A DNA stretch of 64,000 bases, taken from NCBI GenBank assembly GCA_022843955.1, contig JALHMQ010000006.1, forward strand, positions 62,001-126,000. The letters are read 5' to 3'. This DNA comes from Burkholderiaceae bacterium (GTDB lineage: Bacteria; Pseudomonadota; Gammaproteobacteria; Burkholderiales; Burkholderiaceae_F). The notes beneath the pieces are model-generated. The model was not told the DNA's origin, ran no database searches, and worked only from the letters and a program-made list of their open reading frames with translations. Positions 25,247 through 34,339 of this stretch are shown here, piece by piece (the first letter of the stretch is position 1; each line of letters begins with the position of its first letter). The position numbers and the translations under genes are program-made.

Positions 25247-26396
25247 GCGGCGATCCGACAGCCTGCCCGTCGATGCGCAGGCTGTACGCGACGCAGGGAT
25301 CGAGCGCCTGCACCAGCCAGCCGGCGCGCTGGCGCAATTCGGCGGCACCGGTGACATGGGCGCCGCGCAGGCCGGCAGCAAGCGCGCCGCGCGGATGGAA
25401 GTTCCACTCGGTGGGCGCAAGGATGCGGTAGGCGGCGACGTGCTCGCCGGTGGCATCCAGGTCGATCAGGTGCACCAGCACGCCGCGTGCGGTCTCGACC
25501 CAGCCGACGCCACGGCGTGGCGCGTCGGCGGGTGCCAGGCGGCCGCACAGCGGCGCCGGCGGTGCGATGCCGGCGGCGATGCGCGCCAGCTCGGTCAGGC
25601 GCGCAGCGAGCCGGGTCAGCGTGGAGCGGCCGAACGCGGCGTTGAGCGCAGCCACCAGCGGATGGCCCTGCACGCGGCAGACGGCGCCCGTCTCGGCGGG
25701 GCGCGCATCGAACAGCGGCTCGCGCGCGTAGTTGGCGTCGGCCGCCAGCGCCGCGGCAACCGATGCCAGCACGGTGGCATCGGTGAACGCCGGCAGCAGC
25801 GGCACGTCGGCCGGCTGAGCGGGTGCGCCATGGCGCGCGCCTTCGCGTTGCACGGCACCGATCAGGCGAGCGGCGGCGGTGCGCGCCTGCGCGATCCAGA
25901 TCTCGAACGCAGGCACGTGCTCATGCTCGAACCAGGTCTGCGCGGACCCGCCGAGCACGCCCTGCTCGACCACGGCGCGCAGCACATCGCGGGTGGCCGC
26001 CTGCGCGCCCGACGGATCGGCGCTGAACGCGCGCCGCAGATCGGCCAGCGCCACTGCGTCGGTCGGCATGCCGACCGCCTGCGGCCAGTCGAGCAGCGCG
26101 CGCCACAGGTACTCCTGCGCGATCTCGCTTTCGATCCGGTGCGTGCGCGCAAGCAGGGTGGCGGCGTCATCGGCGGGCGCTGCGCGCGCCGCCTGCAACG
26201 CCAGTTCGGCAGCAATGCCCTGCGCGCGGCCGCAGATGCTGAACAGCTGCGGCACCATGGCGACCGCCGCATCGGCCGGCTTGCCCGCCAGCAGGCGGTC
26301 AGCCAGTTGCGGACGGCTGGAGACAACCTCCACCGCGCCGACCACGCCGTCGCGGGTGGTCAGGTCGATCGTCAGTTCGCCGGCCAGCTGGTTCAT
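25239..26396 (-). CDS. hoxV: HoxV/HupK hydrogenase maturation factor
   Basis: A 385-residue protein related to [NiFe]-hydrogenase large subunits but lacking a functional active site. The N-terminal CxxC appears only as SICGRAQG, and the C-terminal motif is DPCVAYS instead of DPCxxC. HoxV/HupK is thought to act as a scaffold for the Fe(CN)2CO unit before transfer to HoxG. It overlaps hypA at its 3' end. A TTG at 26414 overlapping the hoxT stop is an alternative start; I chose the ATG at 26396. The middle is alanine-rich and poorly conserved. Confidence 0.88.
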   Translation of the reverse strand: MNQLAGELTIDLTTRDGVVGAVEVVSSRPQLADRLLAGKPADAAVAMVPQLFSICGRAQGIAAELALQAARAAPADDAATLLARTHRIESEIAQEYLWRALLDWPQAVGMPTDAVALADLRRAFSADPSGAQAATRDVLRAVVEQGVLGGSAQTWFEHEHVPAFEIWIAQARTAAARLIGAVQREGARHGAPAQPADVPLLPAFTDATVLASVAAALAADANYAREPLFDARPAETGAVCRVQGHPLVAALNAAFGRSTLTRLAARLTELARIAAGIAPPAPLCGRLAPADAPRRGVGWVETARGVLVHLIDLDATGEHVAAYRILAPTEWNFHPRGALAAGLRGAHVTGAAELRQRAGWLVQALDPCVAYSLRIDGQAVGSPHA

Positions 26397-26410
26397 GAAG
26401 TTTCGCTCGC

Positions 26411-27025
26411 TCAAGTGTCGCGCGGATCGGCGCCGTCGCCGCGCCAGCGACCACGCAGGAAGTCGCGCTTGGATACCGGCGCCGCCTCGGCCGCCGAGGT
26501 CTCGACCGCCGGCGCGGGCGCGGCGGCCGCCTGGGCCGCCGGCATCGGCGTGCCCGGTCCTTCGGCACCGGCGTGGGTGTTGGCATCGAACAGCGCCGTC
26601 AGCACGGCCAATGCGGTGGCGCGGGCGCCGTCCTGGTCGGCGAACTCGAATACCGGCGAGAACAGCGAACAGATCTGGTAGTCGCCCAGGTCTGGCTCGC
26701 GCGCGCTGATGAACTCGAACACCCCGGACGGAAACGGGTATGAGACCGAGTCACCGTAGCGCACGTGATGCCAGGAATTCGGCACATCGGGCAGCAGCAT
26801 GAGATTCATGAACCACGGCGTGATGAGCACACCGAGCCAGCGCCCGTCGCGGCGATGAAAGCCCACCGCCTCTACCCGCAGGGCCGGATTGAGGAACGGC
26901 AGGCCCTGCATGCGGGTGGCGTGGATGTGACCGAACACGCGCTCGATCTGCGGGGTTGGATCCGGCCGGGTCGCGGGCGGCATCGCTGCTGCGGGCGACG
27001 CCAGCGGGATCGTGGTGGCGGTCAT
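26411..27025 (-). CDS. hoxT: HybE-family hydrogenase assembly chaperone (HoxT/HupJ)
   Basis: A 204-residue HybE-family protein. The conserved core reads VGVL-type GVLITPWFMNLMLLP near residue 65, followed by YPFPSGVFEFI and YQICSLFSPVFEF. A low-complexity Ala/Pro linker precedes the C-terminal KRDFLRGRWR motif seen in HupJ/HoxT proteins. These proteins help quality control of the small subunit before Tat export. It lies between the rubredoxin hoxR (nine-base gap) and hoxV (the stop is within 20 bases of the hoxV start). Confidence 0.9.
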   Translation of the reverse strand: MTATTIPLASPAAAMPPATRPDPTPQIERVFGHIHATRMQGLPFLNPALRVEAVGFHRRDGRWLGVLITPWFMNLMLLPDVPNSWHHVRYGDSVSYPFPSGVFEFISAREPDLGDYQICSLFSPVFEFADQDGARATALAVLTALFDANTHAGAEGPGTPMPAAQAAAAPAPAVETSAAEAAPVSKRDFLRGRWRGDGADPRDT

Positions 27026-27034
27026 CGGCGATGC

Positions 27035-27241
27035 TCAGTCATCCAGGGGCAGGAAGCCGGACTGCTCGGTGGCGCAGTTGGGGCAGGTCCAGTGCGGCGG
27101 CAATGCGGAGAAAGCCGTGCCGGGCGGGATCTGCCACACCGGATCGCCGACCTGCGGGTCGTAGACCATCCAGCACACCTTGCATTCGAAGCGGCCGGCC
27201 GGTGCACGGCCGTCGCTGGCGGGCGAGTCGCCGGTCGACAT
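27035..27241 (-). CDS. hoxR: Rubredoxin HoxR/HupI
   Basis: A 68-residue rubredoxin with the two iron-binding knuckles CKVCWMVYDP and CPNCATEQSGF. HoxR-type rubredoxins are needed for correct assembly of the proximal cluster of oxygen-tolerant hydrogenases in air. It has a short N-terminal extension (MSTGDSPASDGRAPAG). It sits in the usual hoxQ-hoxR-hoxT order, 22 bases after hoxQ. Confidence 0.95.
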   Translation of the reverse strand: MSTGDSPASDGRAPAGRFECKVCWMVYDPQVGDPVWQIPPGTAFSALPPHWTCPNCATEQSGFLPLDD

Positions 27242-27263
27242 GGCAGCGGGCGCGCGACCGCCG

Positions 27264-28136
27264 TCAGGCGGCCGCGTCCTCGTTCATCCACTCGAGCAGC
27301 TCGAACAGCCGCTCGTGGCTGTCGACCAGGTCTTCGCGCGCCGCCAGGGCGACTTCCGGCACGCGCGTGATTTCGAGCGTGTTGAGGATCAGCGTCTGCA
27401 TGCTGTTGAAGTACTGCACGCGCCACAGGTGGCGCACGGTGGTGGAGCTGACCCGGCAGTTGCCGAAACCGCGCGAGAGGATCCCCACGCCGCCGGCCGG
27501 CAGCGACGTGTCGAGCAGCACCTGGTCTTCGGCGGTCAGCGGCAGCAGCGTGAGATTGACCACGTGCGCTTCCTTGCCGGGCCGATAAGACGCGACCGCG
27601 GCGCGGATCTCGGTGATCAGCGAGGGCGCATTCATGGCGCCGACCGGAATCTCGATCGGGGGCAGCACCGGCGCGGATCCGCGTTCGGCAAACTCTACTG
27701 CCACCGGCGGAATCGGCGCCGCCAGCAGGTAGTCGTGCAGCAGGTGGCCCTCAGCGTCATGGTGGCGCTCGCGCCAGACACCGGCGAACACGGTCTCCTG
27801 GATACGCAGGTCATGCCGCATGCCATTTTGGTGGGCGATGCGGATCGCGACCTCGCCCTCGCCCAGCGTCTGGTTGAGGATCTCGACCACGCCGGCCGGC
27901 AGACCGATCAGGTCGACGGGCGCCGTAGCAGGCTCCAGCATGGTCGCGACGAAGCGGTTGAGCACGTCGCGCGCGCCGGCCATCATCTGCGCGTCGGCGT
28001 TTGCCGGCACCTGCGGCATGGCGAAGGTCTGCACCTCGCGCGGGATCGGCAGGTAGCTGAAGCCGTCGCCGACGTCGGCCTGCGAGCCGGGACCGACGAT
28101 GCCGGTGGAGACAACGGGTATCGGGAAATCCTTCAT
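27264..28136 (-). CDS. hoxQ: HoxQ/HupH hydrogenase small-subunit chaperone
   Basis: A 290-residue member of the HupH/HyaF family. HoxQ binds the Tat signal of the small subunit together with HoxO and delays export until cluster assembly is complete. Recognisable blocks include LLDTSLPAGGVGILSRGFGNCRV near residue 205-225 and VWRVQYFNSMQTLILNTLEI in the C-terminal part. GGATAA lies before the ATG. It follows hoxO after 70 bases. Confidence 0.92.
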   Translation of the reverse strand: MKDFPIPVVSTGIVGPGSQADVGDGFSYLPIPREVQTFAMPQVPANADAQMMAGARDVLNRFVATMLEPATAPVDLIGLPAGVVEILNQTLGEGEVAIRIAHQNGMRHDLRIQETVFAGVWRERHHDAEGHLLHDYLLAAPIPPVAVEFAERGSAPVLPPIEIPVGAMNAPSLITEIRAAVASYRPGKEAHVVNLTLLPLTAEDQVLLDTSLPAGGVGILSRGFGNCRVSSTTVRHLWRVQYFNSMQTLILNTLEITRVPEVALAAREDLVDSHERLFELLEWMNEDAAA

Positions 28137-28206
28137 GAGTTATCCGCTCAGTTCTCAGGGGTGGCGTTGGCAAACAGGGCGTGGTGGCGGGGCGTGGTGG
28201 GGGCAA

Positions 28207-28683
28207 TCAGTGACAGTGGCCGCCGGCGTCGGTGGACGTGACGGCGATGCCGACAGACGGCGCGCGGGTGGGCGGCGCCTGCAGCAGGCGGCCGATGTCG
28301 TCGATGTATTCCTGCCAGTCGCGCAGGCCGTCGATGGCGCCGACGTACTGGCCGTCGGCCAGCATCACCAGGGCCGGCCAGCGGCGAAAGCCATAGCGGG
28401 TGGACACCGTGCGCCCGGCGGCCTGCAGCAGCACGCCGACGCGGAAGGCGCCGGCGAACGCCTGCGCCAATTCGGGCACGATCACCGCGACATCGAGCGT
28501 CTCGCGAAACTGCACCGGGTCCTCGGTGAACACGACCAGCGCGCGGCCGGGCTGGCTGGCCCAGGCGTCGTAGTCGGCAGCGGTGAGCAGCGGTGCACCG
28601 GTGATGGCACACAGGCGCTCCACCAGCGGATGCACCACGACCGGCGCGTTGGCCTTGGAAGTTGAAACGAGTTCGATCGTCAC
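28207..28683 (-). CDS. hoxO: HoxO/HupG thioredoxin-fold chaperone (HyaE family)
   Basis: A 158-residue HyaE-type protein with a thioredoxin-like fold but no CxxC (VVFTEDPVQF, YGFRRWPALVMLADGQYVG). HoxO guards the HoxK signal peptide with HoxQ. The start is GTG at 28683 with GAGGA upstream. The C-terminal TDAGGHCH is rich in ligand-type residues but not diagnostic. It lies between hoxL and hoxQ as in Cupriavidus. Confidence 0.92.
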   Translation of the reverse strand: MTIELVSTSKANAPVVVHPLVERLCAITGAPLLTAADYDAWASQPGRALVVFTEDPVQFRETLDVAVIVPELAQAFAGAFRVGVLLQAAGRTVSTRYGFRRWPALVMLADGQYVGAIDGLRDWQEYIDDIGRLLQAPPTRAPSVGIAVTSTDAGGHCH

Positions 28684-28732
28684 GGGGGGAATCCTCGGTT
28701 AGTCAGTCGGCGATGCGGGGCGGCGGTGGCGG

Positions 28733-29125
28733 TCAACCCGGGGGAGTTGCGGTGACCGCAGCGGCCTTCGCTTCGGCGGCCGCGCTGGCGGCCGCGGCCG
28801 CCTGGGCCTGCAGATGCGGCGGCAATTGCGGTTCGCGATCAATGAGATCGGCGAACAGCGCGTCGAACGCGGCTGGGTCTGGCTCGTCCTGCAGGGCCAC
28901 GTGCAGCGCTTGCAACGCGTCGCGGATCTGCGCCGCCTCGACCGGGTCGAGCACCCGCCGGGCCGCGCCAAGGAAGCTCAGTACCCACGTGCCGGGCGCC
29001 TGCCGGCCCACCAGCCGCATGTCCAGGCGCTCGCGCTGAGCACCATCGGTGCACAGGGCGAACAGTCCTTCGTCGCCATCGTGCGACTCCAGCGACTCGA
29101 CCTGCAGGGGCACGCCGATGCACAT
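28733..29125 (-). CDS. hoxL: HypC-family chaperone HoxL/HupF
   Basis: A 130-residue paralogue of HypC, beginning MCIGVPLQV with the essential Cys2. The core APGTWVLSFLGAARRVLDPVEA matches the family, and a C-terminal Ala-rich extension of about 35 residues is unusual. HoxL carries the iron unit to HoxG and protects the cofactor from oxygen. The start overlaps the hoxM stop by one base (TGATG), indicating coupling. Confidence 0.94.
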   Translation of the reverse strand: MCIGVPLQVESLESHDGDEGLFALCTDGAQRERLDMRLVGRQAPGTWVLSFLGAARRVLDPVEAAQIRDALQALHVALQDEPDPAAFDALFADLIDREPQLPPHLQAQAAAAASAAAEAKAAAVTATPPG

Positions 29126-29814
29126 CAGCGCGCTCCGTCACCGGCGGCCTGATCGAGCGCGGCGCGAATGTTGAGAAAGCGTGCGTCGCCGATGCGGCAA
29201 GCCTCATCGGCTGCCGGGCGGCCACTTTCGTAGGCGGCCAGCATCAGCGAAGCGTCATTCAGCCGCTCGGCTGGCGGTGCGCTGCGTTGCACCGGCGCAT
29301 GACCCCAGCGGCGCAGTTCCTCGACCGCGAGCGCCAGCGCCGGCTCGATCCGCGCGCGCACGCACTCGGTGAGGCTGCCGCCGAAGTCCATCAGGCGCTC
29401 GGGCTGCACGCCAATCACCGTGAGCTGCGGCGGAAAGCGGCCCTGCATGTCGGCGATCGACAGCAACTCCATGAAGCTTTGCTGATGCAGGCTCATCTTG
29501 GCGCCGGCCCACGCCGGCACTTCGCGGTCACGCAGCACGCGCAGCGTGCCCGGCGCATCGCCGAAGTCGATCGAGTCGAACACCAGCACGCGCGGATGGG
29601 CGGTCACGTCGGCCAGCAGGATCAGGCCCTGGGTGCCGCCATCCATCAGCGTCACCTCGGGCGGCAGGTCCCAGGCGTCGTGCAGCGCCTCCACTGCGCG
29701 CACGCCGAAGCCCTCGTCGGCCCACAGCACATTGCCGATGCCCAGCACGAGCGTGCGGCGGTCGCCGTCCGGTCCGGCTGCGACGGTCGCGGTATCGCGC
29801 GATAAGGATGTCAC
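29125..29814 (-). CDS. hoxM: Hydrogenase maturation endopeptidase HoxM/HupD
   Basis: A 229-residue protease of the HybD/HycI type. It removes the C-terminal peptide of HoxG after nickel insertion. Motifs: LGIGNVLWADEGFGVRAVEAL (metal-binding Glu/Asp), DSIDFG (Asp) and KMSLHQQSF (His). The start is GTG at 29814 with GGAG correctly spaced. It runs about 25 residues past related proteins. It is separated from the upstream HTH gene by 362 bases that contain FNR-like and GTTAC elements, so a second promoter for the accessory genes is likely. Confidence 0.93.
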   Translation of the reverse strand: MTSLSRDTATVAAGPDGDRRTLVLGIGNVLWADEGFGVRAVEALHDAWDLPPEVTLMDGGTQGLILLADVTAHPRVLVFDSIDFGDAPGTLRVLRDREVPAWAGAKMSLHQQSFMELLSIADMQGRFPPQLTVIGVQPERLMDFGGSLTECVRARIEPALALAVEELRRWGHAPVQRSAPPAERLNDASLMLAAYESGRPAADEACRIGDARFLNIRAALDQAAGDGAR

Positions 29815-29905
29815 CTGCCACTCCCTGCCGGCGCGGGGCACCCTGAACAAGTGCCGGTCTGACCGGTCTGTGTCGATGAAGCACGAAGCGGGTGCGCGCC
29901 CGAGT

Positions 29906-29957
29906 GTTACGGACAGCGGTACACCGACGCGAGGCCAGAAGTTACGTCGACAGTTAC
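29906..29957. promoter_or_regulatory. Two GT(T)AC-N7-G(T/G)TAC elements upstream of hoxM
   Basis: GTTAC-GGACAGC-GGTAC (29906-29922) and GTTAC-GTCGACA-GTTAC (29941-29957) share the half-sites and seven-base spacing of the palindromes upstream of hoxK and the multihaem cytochrome, though with imperfect symmetry. They lie between the FNR-like site and hoxM. The regulator is unknown. Confidence 0.35.
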
Positions 29958-29965
29958 AGCGGCGC

Positions 29966-29979
29966 TTGACCGGTATCAA
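29966..29979 (-). promoter_or_regulatory. FNR-like site upstream of hoxM
   Basis: TTGACCGGTATCAA differs from the TTGAT-N4-ATCAA consensus at one position. The same variant (TTGAC-N4-ATCAA) occurs upstream of hoxK. It lies about 150 bases before hoxM. Confidence 0.5.
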
Positions 29980-30176
29980 GCGGGCGCGCCCGGCGTGCAC
30001 GCGGCAGCGCAGTCTTGGCAAAGGGCTGCGCTAGATCAAAAGGTGCGCGTCTCGCGCCGGAACTCGGCGGGCTGTGCACCTGTGGGTCATACGCACGCCC
30101 GATGGGCGCGCGCCAGCCAGATCGACCTAAGACCGCAACATGTAAAGCAGGGCGTACCGCGACGGCGCGCCGCGGG

Positions 30177-30581
30177 TCAGGCCTGGAAGCGCTTGGCCGC
30201 CTCGTGCAGATCCCAGTCGGTCTGCAGTTGCATCCAGAACGATGCTTCGTTGCCGAAGAACATCGCCAGCCGCACCGCCGTGTCGGCCGTGATGCCGCGG
30301 TGGCCGCGGATCAGTTCATTGACGCGCCGGCGGGAGATGCCGAGCGTCTGCGCCAGCGACTGCTGGGTGATGCCCAACGGCTTCAGAAAACGCGTCTCGA
30401 GGAAGTAGCCGGGGTGCGGCGGTGCGCGCCGCGCCGCCAGGCGCGGTGCGCTGCGTGACCCGAGGCGGGCACCGAGGCGCAACGGCAGATCCGCCAGGGA
30501 GCCGGCAATGCGCTGGCTCCCTCCCTTGACTGCGGCCTTGGCCATGAACTGTTCGTCGAGCACGGTCGGTCGCGCACCCAT
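30177..30581 (-). CDS. HigA-like helix-turn-helix protein overlapping the hoxZ stop
   Basis: A 134-residue protein whose last 80 residues match the HigA/VapI addiction-module antidote family: PHPGYFLETRFLKPLGITQQ, LAQTLGISRRRVNELIRG, then ADTAVRLAMFFG and FWMQLQTDWDL. The first 50 residues are a basic, unrecognised extension. The start at 30581 overlaps the hoxZ stop by one base (TAATG), implying translational coupling to hydrogenase; an internal ATG at 30545 is possible. No HigB-type toxin lies beside it. A regulatory role in the hydrogenase operon, or an orphan antitoxin, are both open. Confidence 0.8.
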   Translation of the reverse strand: MGARPTVLDEQFMAKAAVKGGSQRIAGSLADLPLRLGARLGSRSAPRLAARRAPPHPGYFLETRFLKPLGITQQSLAQTLGISRRRVNELIRGHRGITADTAVRLAMFFGNEASFWMQLQTDWDLHEAAKRFQA

Positions 30582-31315
30582 TACGGCTTGGGCACCCGCC
30601 AGCCGTTGATCATGGTGCTGATGACGGTCTCCTTGGAGAAGATGTCTTCGCGCGTTGCCATGTACAGGTGCACGATCGAGAACAGGATCAGGTACCACAT
30701 GCCAAGCCGGTGCCAGGTGTGCAAGGTCTGGCTGTCACCCACCAGCGGCTGCAGCCATGCCGTGAACCAGTCGAACTGCCAGGTTCCCATGCCGGTGCCT
30801 TCGCCGTACAGCGCGAAGCCCGACAAGATCATCCAGACCGTGCCCAGCACGTACATGAAGAACATCGCCGCCGCGGCCACCGGGTTGTGACCCGGGTAGC
30901 CACGACTCTCCTTGTGCACGAACAGGTAGTAGAGCGTCTGGTGGATCAGCCCGTCCCAGAACTTCCAGCTCAGCATCGAATACGGCACGATGAAGATCTC
31001 GCGCGCGTACTTGTTGCCGACGAACGCCCAGTACAGGCGCAGCAGGAACATGATGGTGAACACGTAGCCGGCCGCAAAATGCAGGAAGCGGATATAGCCG
31101 AACCAGAAGTTGAAGTTCGCCTCACCGCCCACCGAGGGTGGCGGTACACCGATCAGAAAGCCGGTGCCGATCAGCACGAGCATCGCGAGCATCATCACCC
31201 AGTGCCAAATTCGCACTGGCGCCTCCCACACATAGATCGCGTGGGGGGTGGCGCCGGATGCGCCGCCGGAGGCCTGGACGGCCTGGCCGGTTCGAACGCT
31301 GCTTGTTGCGTCCAT
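30581..31315 (-). CDS. hoxZ: Hydrogenase cytochrome b subunit HoxZ
   Basis: A 244-residue di-haem cytochrome b that anchors the hydrogenase to the cytoplasmic membrane and passes electrons to quinone. Four membrane helices are visible, with haem-ligand histidines in VRIWHWVMMLAML, IRFLHFAAGYVF, and the C-terminal TLHTWHRLGMW and FSIVHLYMA. It lies 13 bases after hoxG, with GAGGAGG before its ATG. The stop overlaps the start of the HigA-like gene. Confidence 0.96.
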   Translation of the reverse strand: MDATSSVRTGQAVQASGGASGATPHAIYVWEAPVRIWHWVMMLAMLVLIGTGFLIGVPPPSVGGEANFNFWFGYIRFLHFAAGYVFTIMFLLRLYWAFVGNKYAREIFIVPYSMLSWKFWDGLIHQTLYYLFVHKESRGYPGHNPVAAAAMFFMYVLGTVWMILSGFALYGEGTGMGTWQFDWFTAWLQPLVGDSQTLHTWHRLGMWYLILFSIVHLYMATREDIFSKETVISTMINGWRVPKP

Positions 31316-31328
31316 TTTGGCCTCCTCG

Positions 31329-33122
31329 TCAGCGAACCGTGACGCGCGTGATCTCTTCGCCTTCAGGCGAGATCACGTGGGTGGCGCAGGCCAGGCAGGG
31401 GTCGAAGCTGTGGATCGTGCGAAGGATCTCCAGCGGCTCGTCGGCCTTGGCCATCTTGGTGTTCAGCAAGCTCGCCTCGTACGCGCCGATCTGCTTCTTG
31501 GCGTCACGCGGGCTGGCGTTCCAGGTGGTCGGCACGATGCACTGGTAGTTGTCGATCTTCTCGTTGCGGATCTTGATCCAGTGACCGAGTGCGCCGCGCG
31601 GCGCTTCGGAAAAACCGACGCCGCGGGCGGCGGCCGGCCAGGTGCTCGGCTGCCAGCTGTCGATGTTGGCGGTGCTGAAGTTGCCGGCCTTCAGGTTGGC
31701 CATCAGCTTGTTGAAGAAGTACTTCATCTTGTGCGCCGCCCAGCTCGCCTCCAGCCCGCGCGCCGCGGTGCGGCCGAGCGTGGAGAACAGTGCCTGCACC
31801 GGCACGTCGAGCTTCTTCAGAACCATGTCGACCGGCTCCTTGAACTCCGGCACGCCCATCGCGTAGTACATGACGTAGCGCGCCAGCGGGCCGACTTCCA
31901 TCGGCTGGCCCTTGAAGCGCGGCGACTTGACCCAGCTGTACTTGGCGCTCTCGTCGAGGTTCTGGATGTTGGTCTTCGTGCCCTTGGTACCGGCGCCGAG
32001 CACGAAGCTCGGATCGGTGATGCCGTCCCACGGGTGCAGGCCCTTGGCCTCGTCCGGGTACTTGTACCAGCTGTGGTTGACGTGCTCCTGAATCAGGTTC
32101 AGGTCCTTCAGATCCACCGGGTGGATCTCTTTCAGGTTGCCGCCGAGGATCGCGCCGCGCGGCATCAGCAGGCTCTTGTTGCTGTCGTCGTTGGCGATGT
32201 CAGGGAAATCGCCGTAGCACAGCAGGTTCTGCGAGGAGATGCCGCCGCCGATCGCGCCCCAGTCCTTGTAGAACGAGGCGATCGCGAGCAGGTCGGGCAC
32301 GTAGACGTTGTCGATGAAGGCGATGGTGTCGTCGATGATCTTCGACACCATGTTCAGGCGCTCCATGTTGATCGCGCCCACCGCACCCACGCCATCCAGG
32401 TTGAACGAGCAGGGCACGCCGCCGACCAGCCAGTTCGGGTGCGGGTTGCGGCCGCCGAAAATGGCCTGGATCTTGACGATCTCTTTCTGGAAGTCGAGCG
32501 CCTCAAGGTAGTGCGCCACCGCCATCAGGTTGGCTTCGGGCGGCAGCTTGTACGCCGGGTGACCCCAGTAGCCATTCTTGAACGGGCCCAACTGGCCGCT
32601 TTCGACGAACTTCTTCAGGCGGTACTGCAGGTCGCGGAAGTAGCCGGGCGAGCTCATCGGCCAGCTGCTGATCGACTGCGCCAGCTCGCTGGTGCGCTTG
32701 GGATCGGCCTTCAGCGCACTGATGACGTCGACCCAGTCGAGTGCGTGCAGGTGATAGAAGTGAACCAGGTGGTCATGCGCGTACAGCGTGGCGTGCATCA
32801 GGTTGCGCACGATGTTCGCGTTGTCGGGGATCTTGATGTTCAGCGCATCTTCCACCGCGCGCACGCTCGCCATTGCATGCACGCCGGTGCAGACACCGCA
32901 GATGCGCTCGACGAACGCCCAGGCGTCACGCGGGTCGCGCCCCTTGAGGATCACCTCGAGGCCGCGCCACATGGTGCCGGTGGACACGGCGTTGCGGATC
33001 ACGTTGTCATTGTCGAGGTTCACCTCGACGCGCAGATGGCCCTCGATGCGGGTCACCGGGTCGACCACGACCCGCTTGCCGCTGTTGTCGAGCTTGAAGC
33101 CTTGGGTTTCGATGACGGACAT
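31329..33122 (-). CDS. hoxG: [NiFe] hydrogenase large subunit HoxG
   Basis: A 597-residue catalytic subunit that binds the Ni-Fe(CN)2CO centre and splits H2. The N-terminal nickel motif [11 protein letters not shown] and the C-terminal DPCLACATH supply the four cysteine ligands. After the last His, a 15-residue tail ([15 protein letters not shown]) is removed by HoxM. Sequence and length match group 1d membrane-bound enzymes. It is separated from hoxK by three bases, with GGAGG in front of its ATG. No selenocysteine codon replaces the nickel ligands. Confidence 0.98.
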   Translation of the reverse strand: MSVIETQGFKLDNSGKRVVVDPVTRIEGHLRVEVNLDNDNVIRNAVSTGTMWRGLEVILKGRDPRDAWAFVERICGVCTGVHAMASVRAVEDALNIKIPDNANIVRNLMHATLYAHDHLVHFYHLHALDWVDVISALKADPKRTSELAQSISSWPMSSPGYFRDLQYRLKKFVESGQLGPFKNGYWGHPAYKLPPEANLMAVAHYLEALDFQKEIVKIQAIFGGRNPHPNWLVGGVPCSFNLDGVGAVGAINMERLNMVSKIIDDTIAFIDNVYVPDLLAIASFYKDWGAIGGGISSQNLLCYGDFPDIANDDSNKSLLMPRGAILGGNLKEIHPVDLKDLNLIQEHVNHSWYKYPDEAKGLHPWDGITDPSFVLGAGTKGTKTNIQNLDESAKYSWVKSPRFKGQPMEVGPLARYVMYYAMGVPEFKEPVDMVLKKLDVPVQALFSTLGRTAARGLEASWAAHKMKYFFNKLMANLKAGNFSTANIDSWQPSTWPAAARGVGFSEAPRGALGHWIKIRNEKIDNYQCIVPTTWNASPRDAKKQIGAYEASLLNTKMAKADEPLEILRTIHSFDPCLACATHVISPEGEEITRVTVR

Positions 33123-33125
33123 GAT

Positions 33126-34238
33126 TTATTCCCCTCCTGCCTTGACGGACTCGCCCGTCGCGTTCGATTTGCCACGGTTGGCAGCGCGCTGGATCGCGCC
33201 CACTGCCGCATGCGCGACGATTGCCGCACCGGTGACCCCGGCGACCACGGCGCCGATCTGGTCGGCATCGGCCTCGACGCCGATCGCCTTGAACGCCCCG
33301 ACGTTGGTGAGGCGGTCGTAGAACGAACCGTGGTCCCAGAAGCCGTCTTCCGAGCAGCCGATGCAGCCGTGACCGGACGCGATCGGGAAGCTCACACCCT
33401 CGTTCCAGCGCGTGGTCGAGCAGGCGTTGTAGGTGGTCGGGCCCTTGCAGCCGACCTTGTAGAGGCAGTAGCCGGCGCGCGCGCCGAAGTCGTCCCATTC
33501 CTCAACGAACTGGCCGGCGTCGAAGTGCGGACGGCGGTAGCACTTGTCGTGGATACGCTGGCTGTAGAACATCTTGGGCCGGCCCTGCCGATCCAGTTCC
33601 GGAATGCGATCGAACGCGGCGATAAAGGTGACCACCGCCGACATCACCTCGGCGATCGGCGGGCAGCCCGGCACCTTGATGATCGGCTTGTCGGTGATGA
33701 CCTTGTCGATCGGCACCGCATGGGTCGGGTTGGGCTTGGCGGCCTGCACGCAGCCCCACGAGGCGCACGAACCCCAGGCGATCACCGCCTTGGCGTCTTT
33801 GGCGACCTTCTTCAGCTTCTCGGCGAACGGGCGGCCACCCGGCATGCAGAACATGCCATCTTCGGCGAGCGGCGGATTGCCTTCCACCGCGAGGATGTAA
33901 TTGCCCTTGTACTTGGTGATCGTGTCTTCCAGCGCTGCCAACGCCTGGGTGCCGGCGGCGGCCATGATGGTGTCATCGAAGTCGAGCGAGATCATCGACA
34001 GGATGACGTCCTTGGCCAGCGGATGCGCCGAGCGGATGAACGACTCGGTGCAGCAGGTGCACTCCAGACCGTGCAGCCAGACCACCGGCACGCGGGGCTT
34101 GGTCTCCAGGGCCTTGGCGATCTCCTGCGCATAGGCCGGGCCGAAGCCGAGCGAGGCTGCAGTCAGGCTGCAGAACTTCACGAAGTTTCGACGGGTAATG
34201 CCCTGCCGCCGCATCACGTCATAGAACGTCTCAGTCAT
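33126..34238 (-). CDS. hoxK: [NiFe] hydrogenase small subunit HoxK, oxygen-tolerant type
   Basis: A 370-residue iron-sulfur subunit. It has a Tat signal (RRNFVKFC near residue 16; cleavage after AYA), so the folded HoxKG dimer is exported to the periplasm. The proximal-cluster region shows the six-cysteine set of O2-tolerant enzymes: LECTCCTES supplies the usual cysteine plus the extra one, and WGSCASWGC the second extra. Further [Fe-S] ligands sit in [18 protein letters not shown] and [11 protein letters not shown] hydrophobic C-terminal helix (about 335-355) anchors it beside HoxZ. GGGAGG precedes the ATG at 34238. An FNR-like site and a GTAAC palindrome lie 100-170 bases upstream. Confidence 0.97.
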   Translation of the reverse strand: MTETFYDVMRRQGITRRNFVKFCSLTAASLGFGPAYAQEIAKALETKPRVPVVWLHGLECTCCTESFIRSAHPLAKDVILSMISLDFDDTIMAAAGTQALAALEDTITKYKGNYILAVEGNPPLAEDGMFCMPGGRPFAEKLKKVAKDAKAVIAWGSCASWGCVQAAKPNPTHAVPIDKVITDKPIIKVPGCPPIAEVMSAVVTFIAAFDRIPELDRQGRPKMFYSQRIHDKCYRRPHFDAGQFVEEWDDFGARAGYCLYKVGCKGPTTYNACSTTRWNEGVSFPIASGHGCIGCSEDGFWDHGSFYDRLTNVGAFKAIGVEADADQIGAVVAGVTGAAIVAHAAVGAIQRAANRGKSNATGESVKAGGE

Positions 34239-34339
34239 GACCTGCCTCCCGCAGATTGGGTGTACGTGCCACGGGAGCAAGCCGCCCGGCCCCCGCGGTG
34301 GAATGGGCGCAAGGTTGCGCTCCCGGGTTGCCTCGCTCA

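Larger units (their letters stand above)
29815..30176. other. Non-coding region between the HigA-like gene and hoxM
   Basis: These 362 bases interrupt an otherwise tightly packed block. They hold two GTTAC-N7 elements (29906-29922 and 29941-29957) and an FNR-like site (29966-29979), but no plausible gene. The layout suggests an internal promoter for hoxM and downstream maturation genes. Confidence 0.55.
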
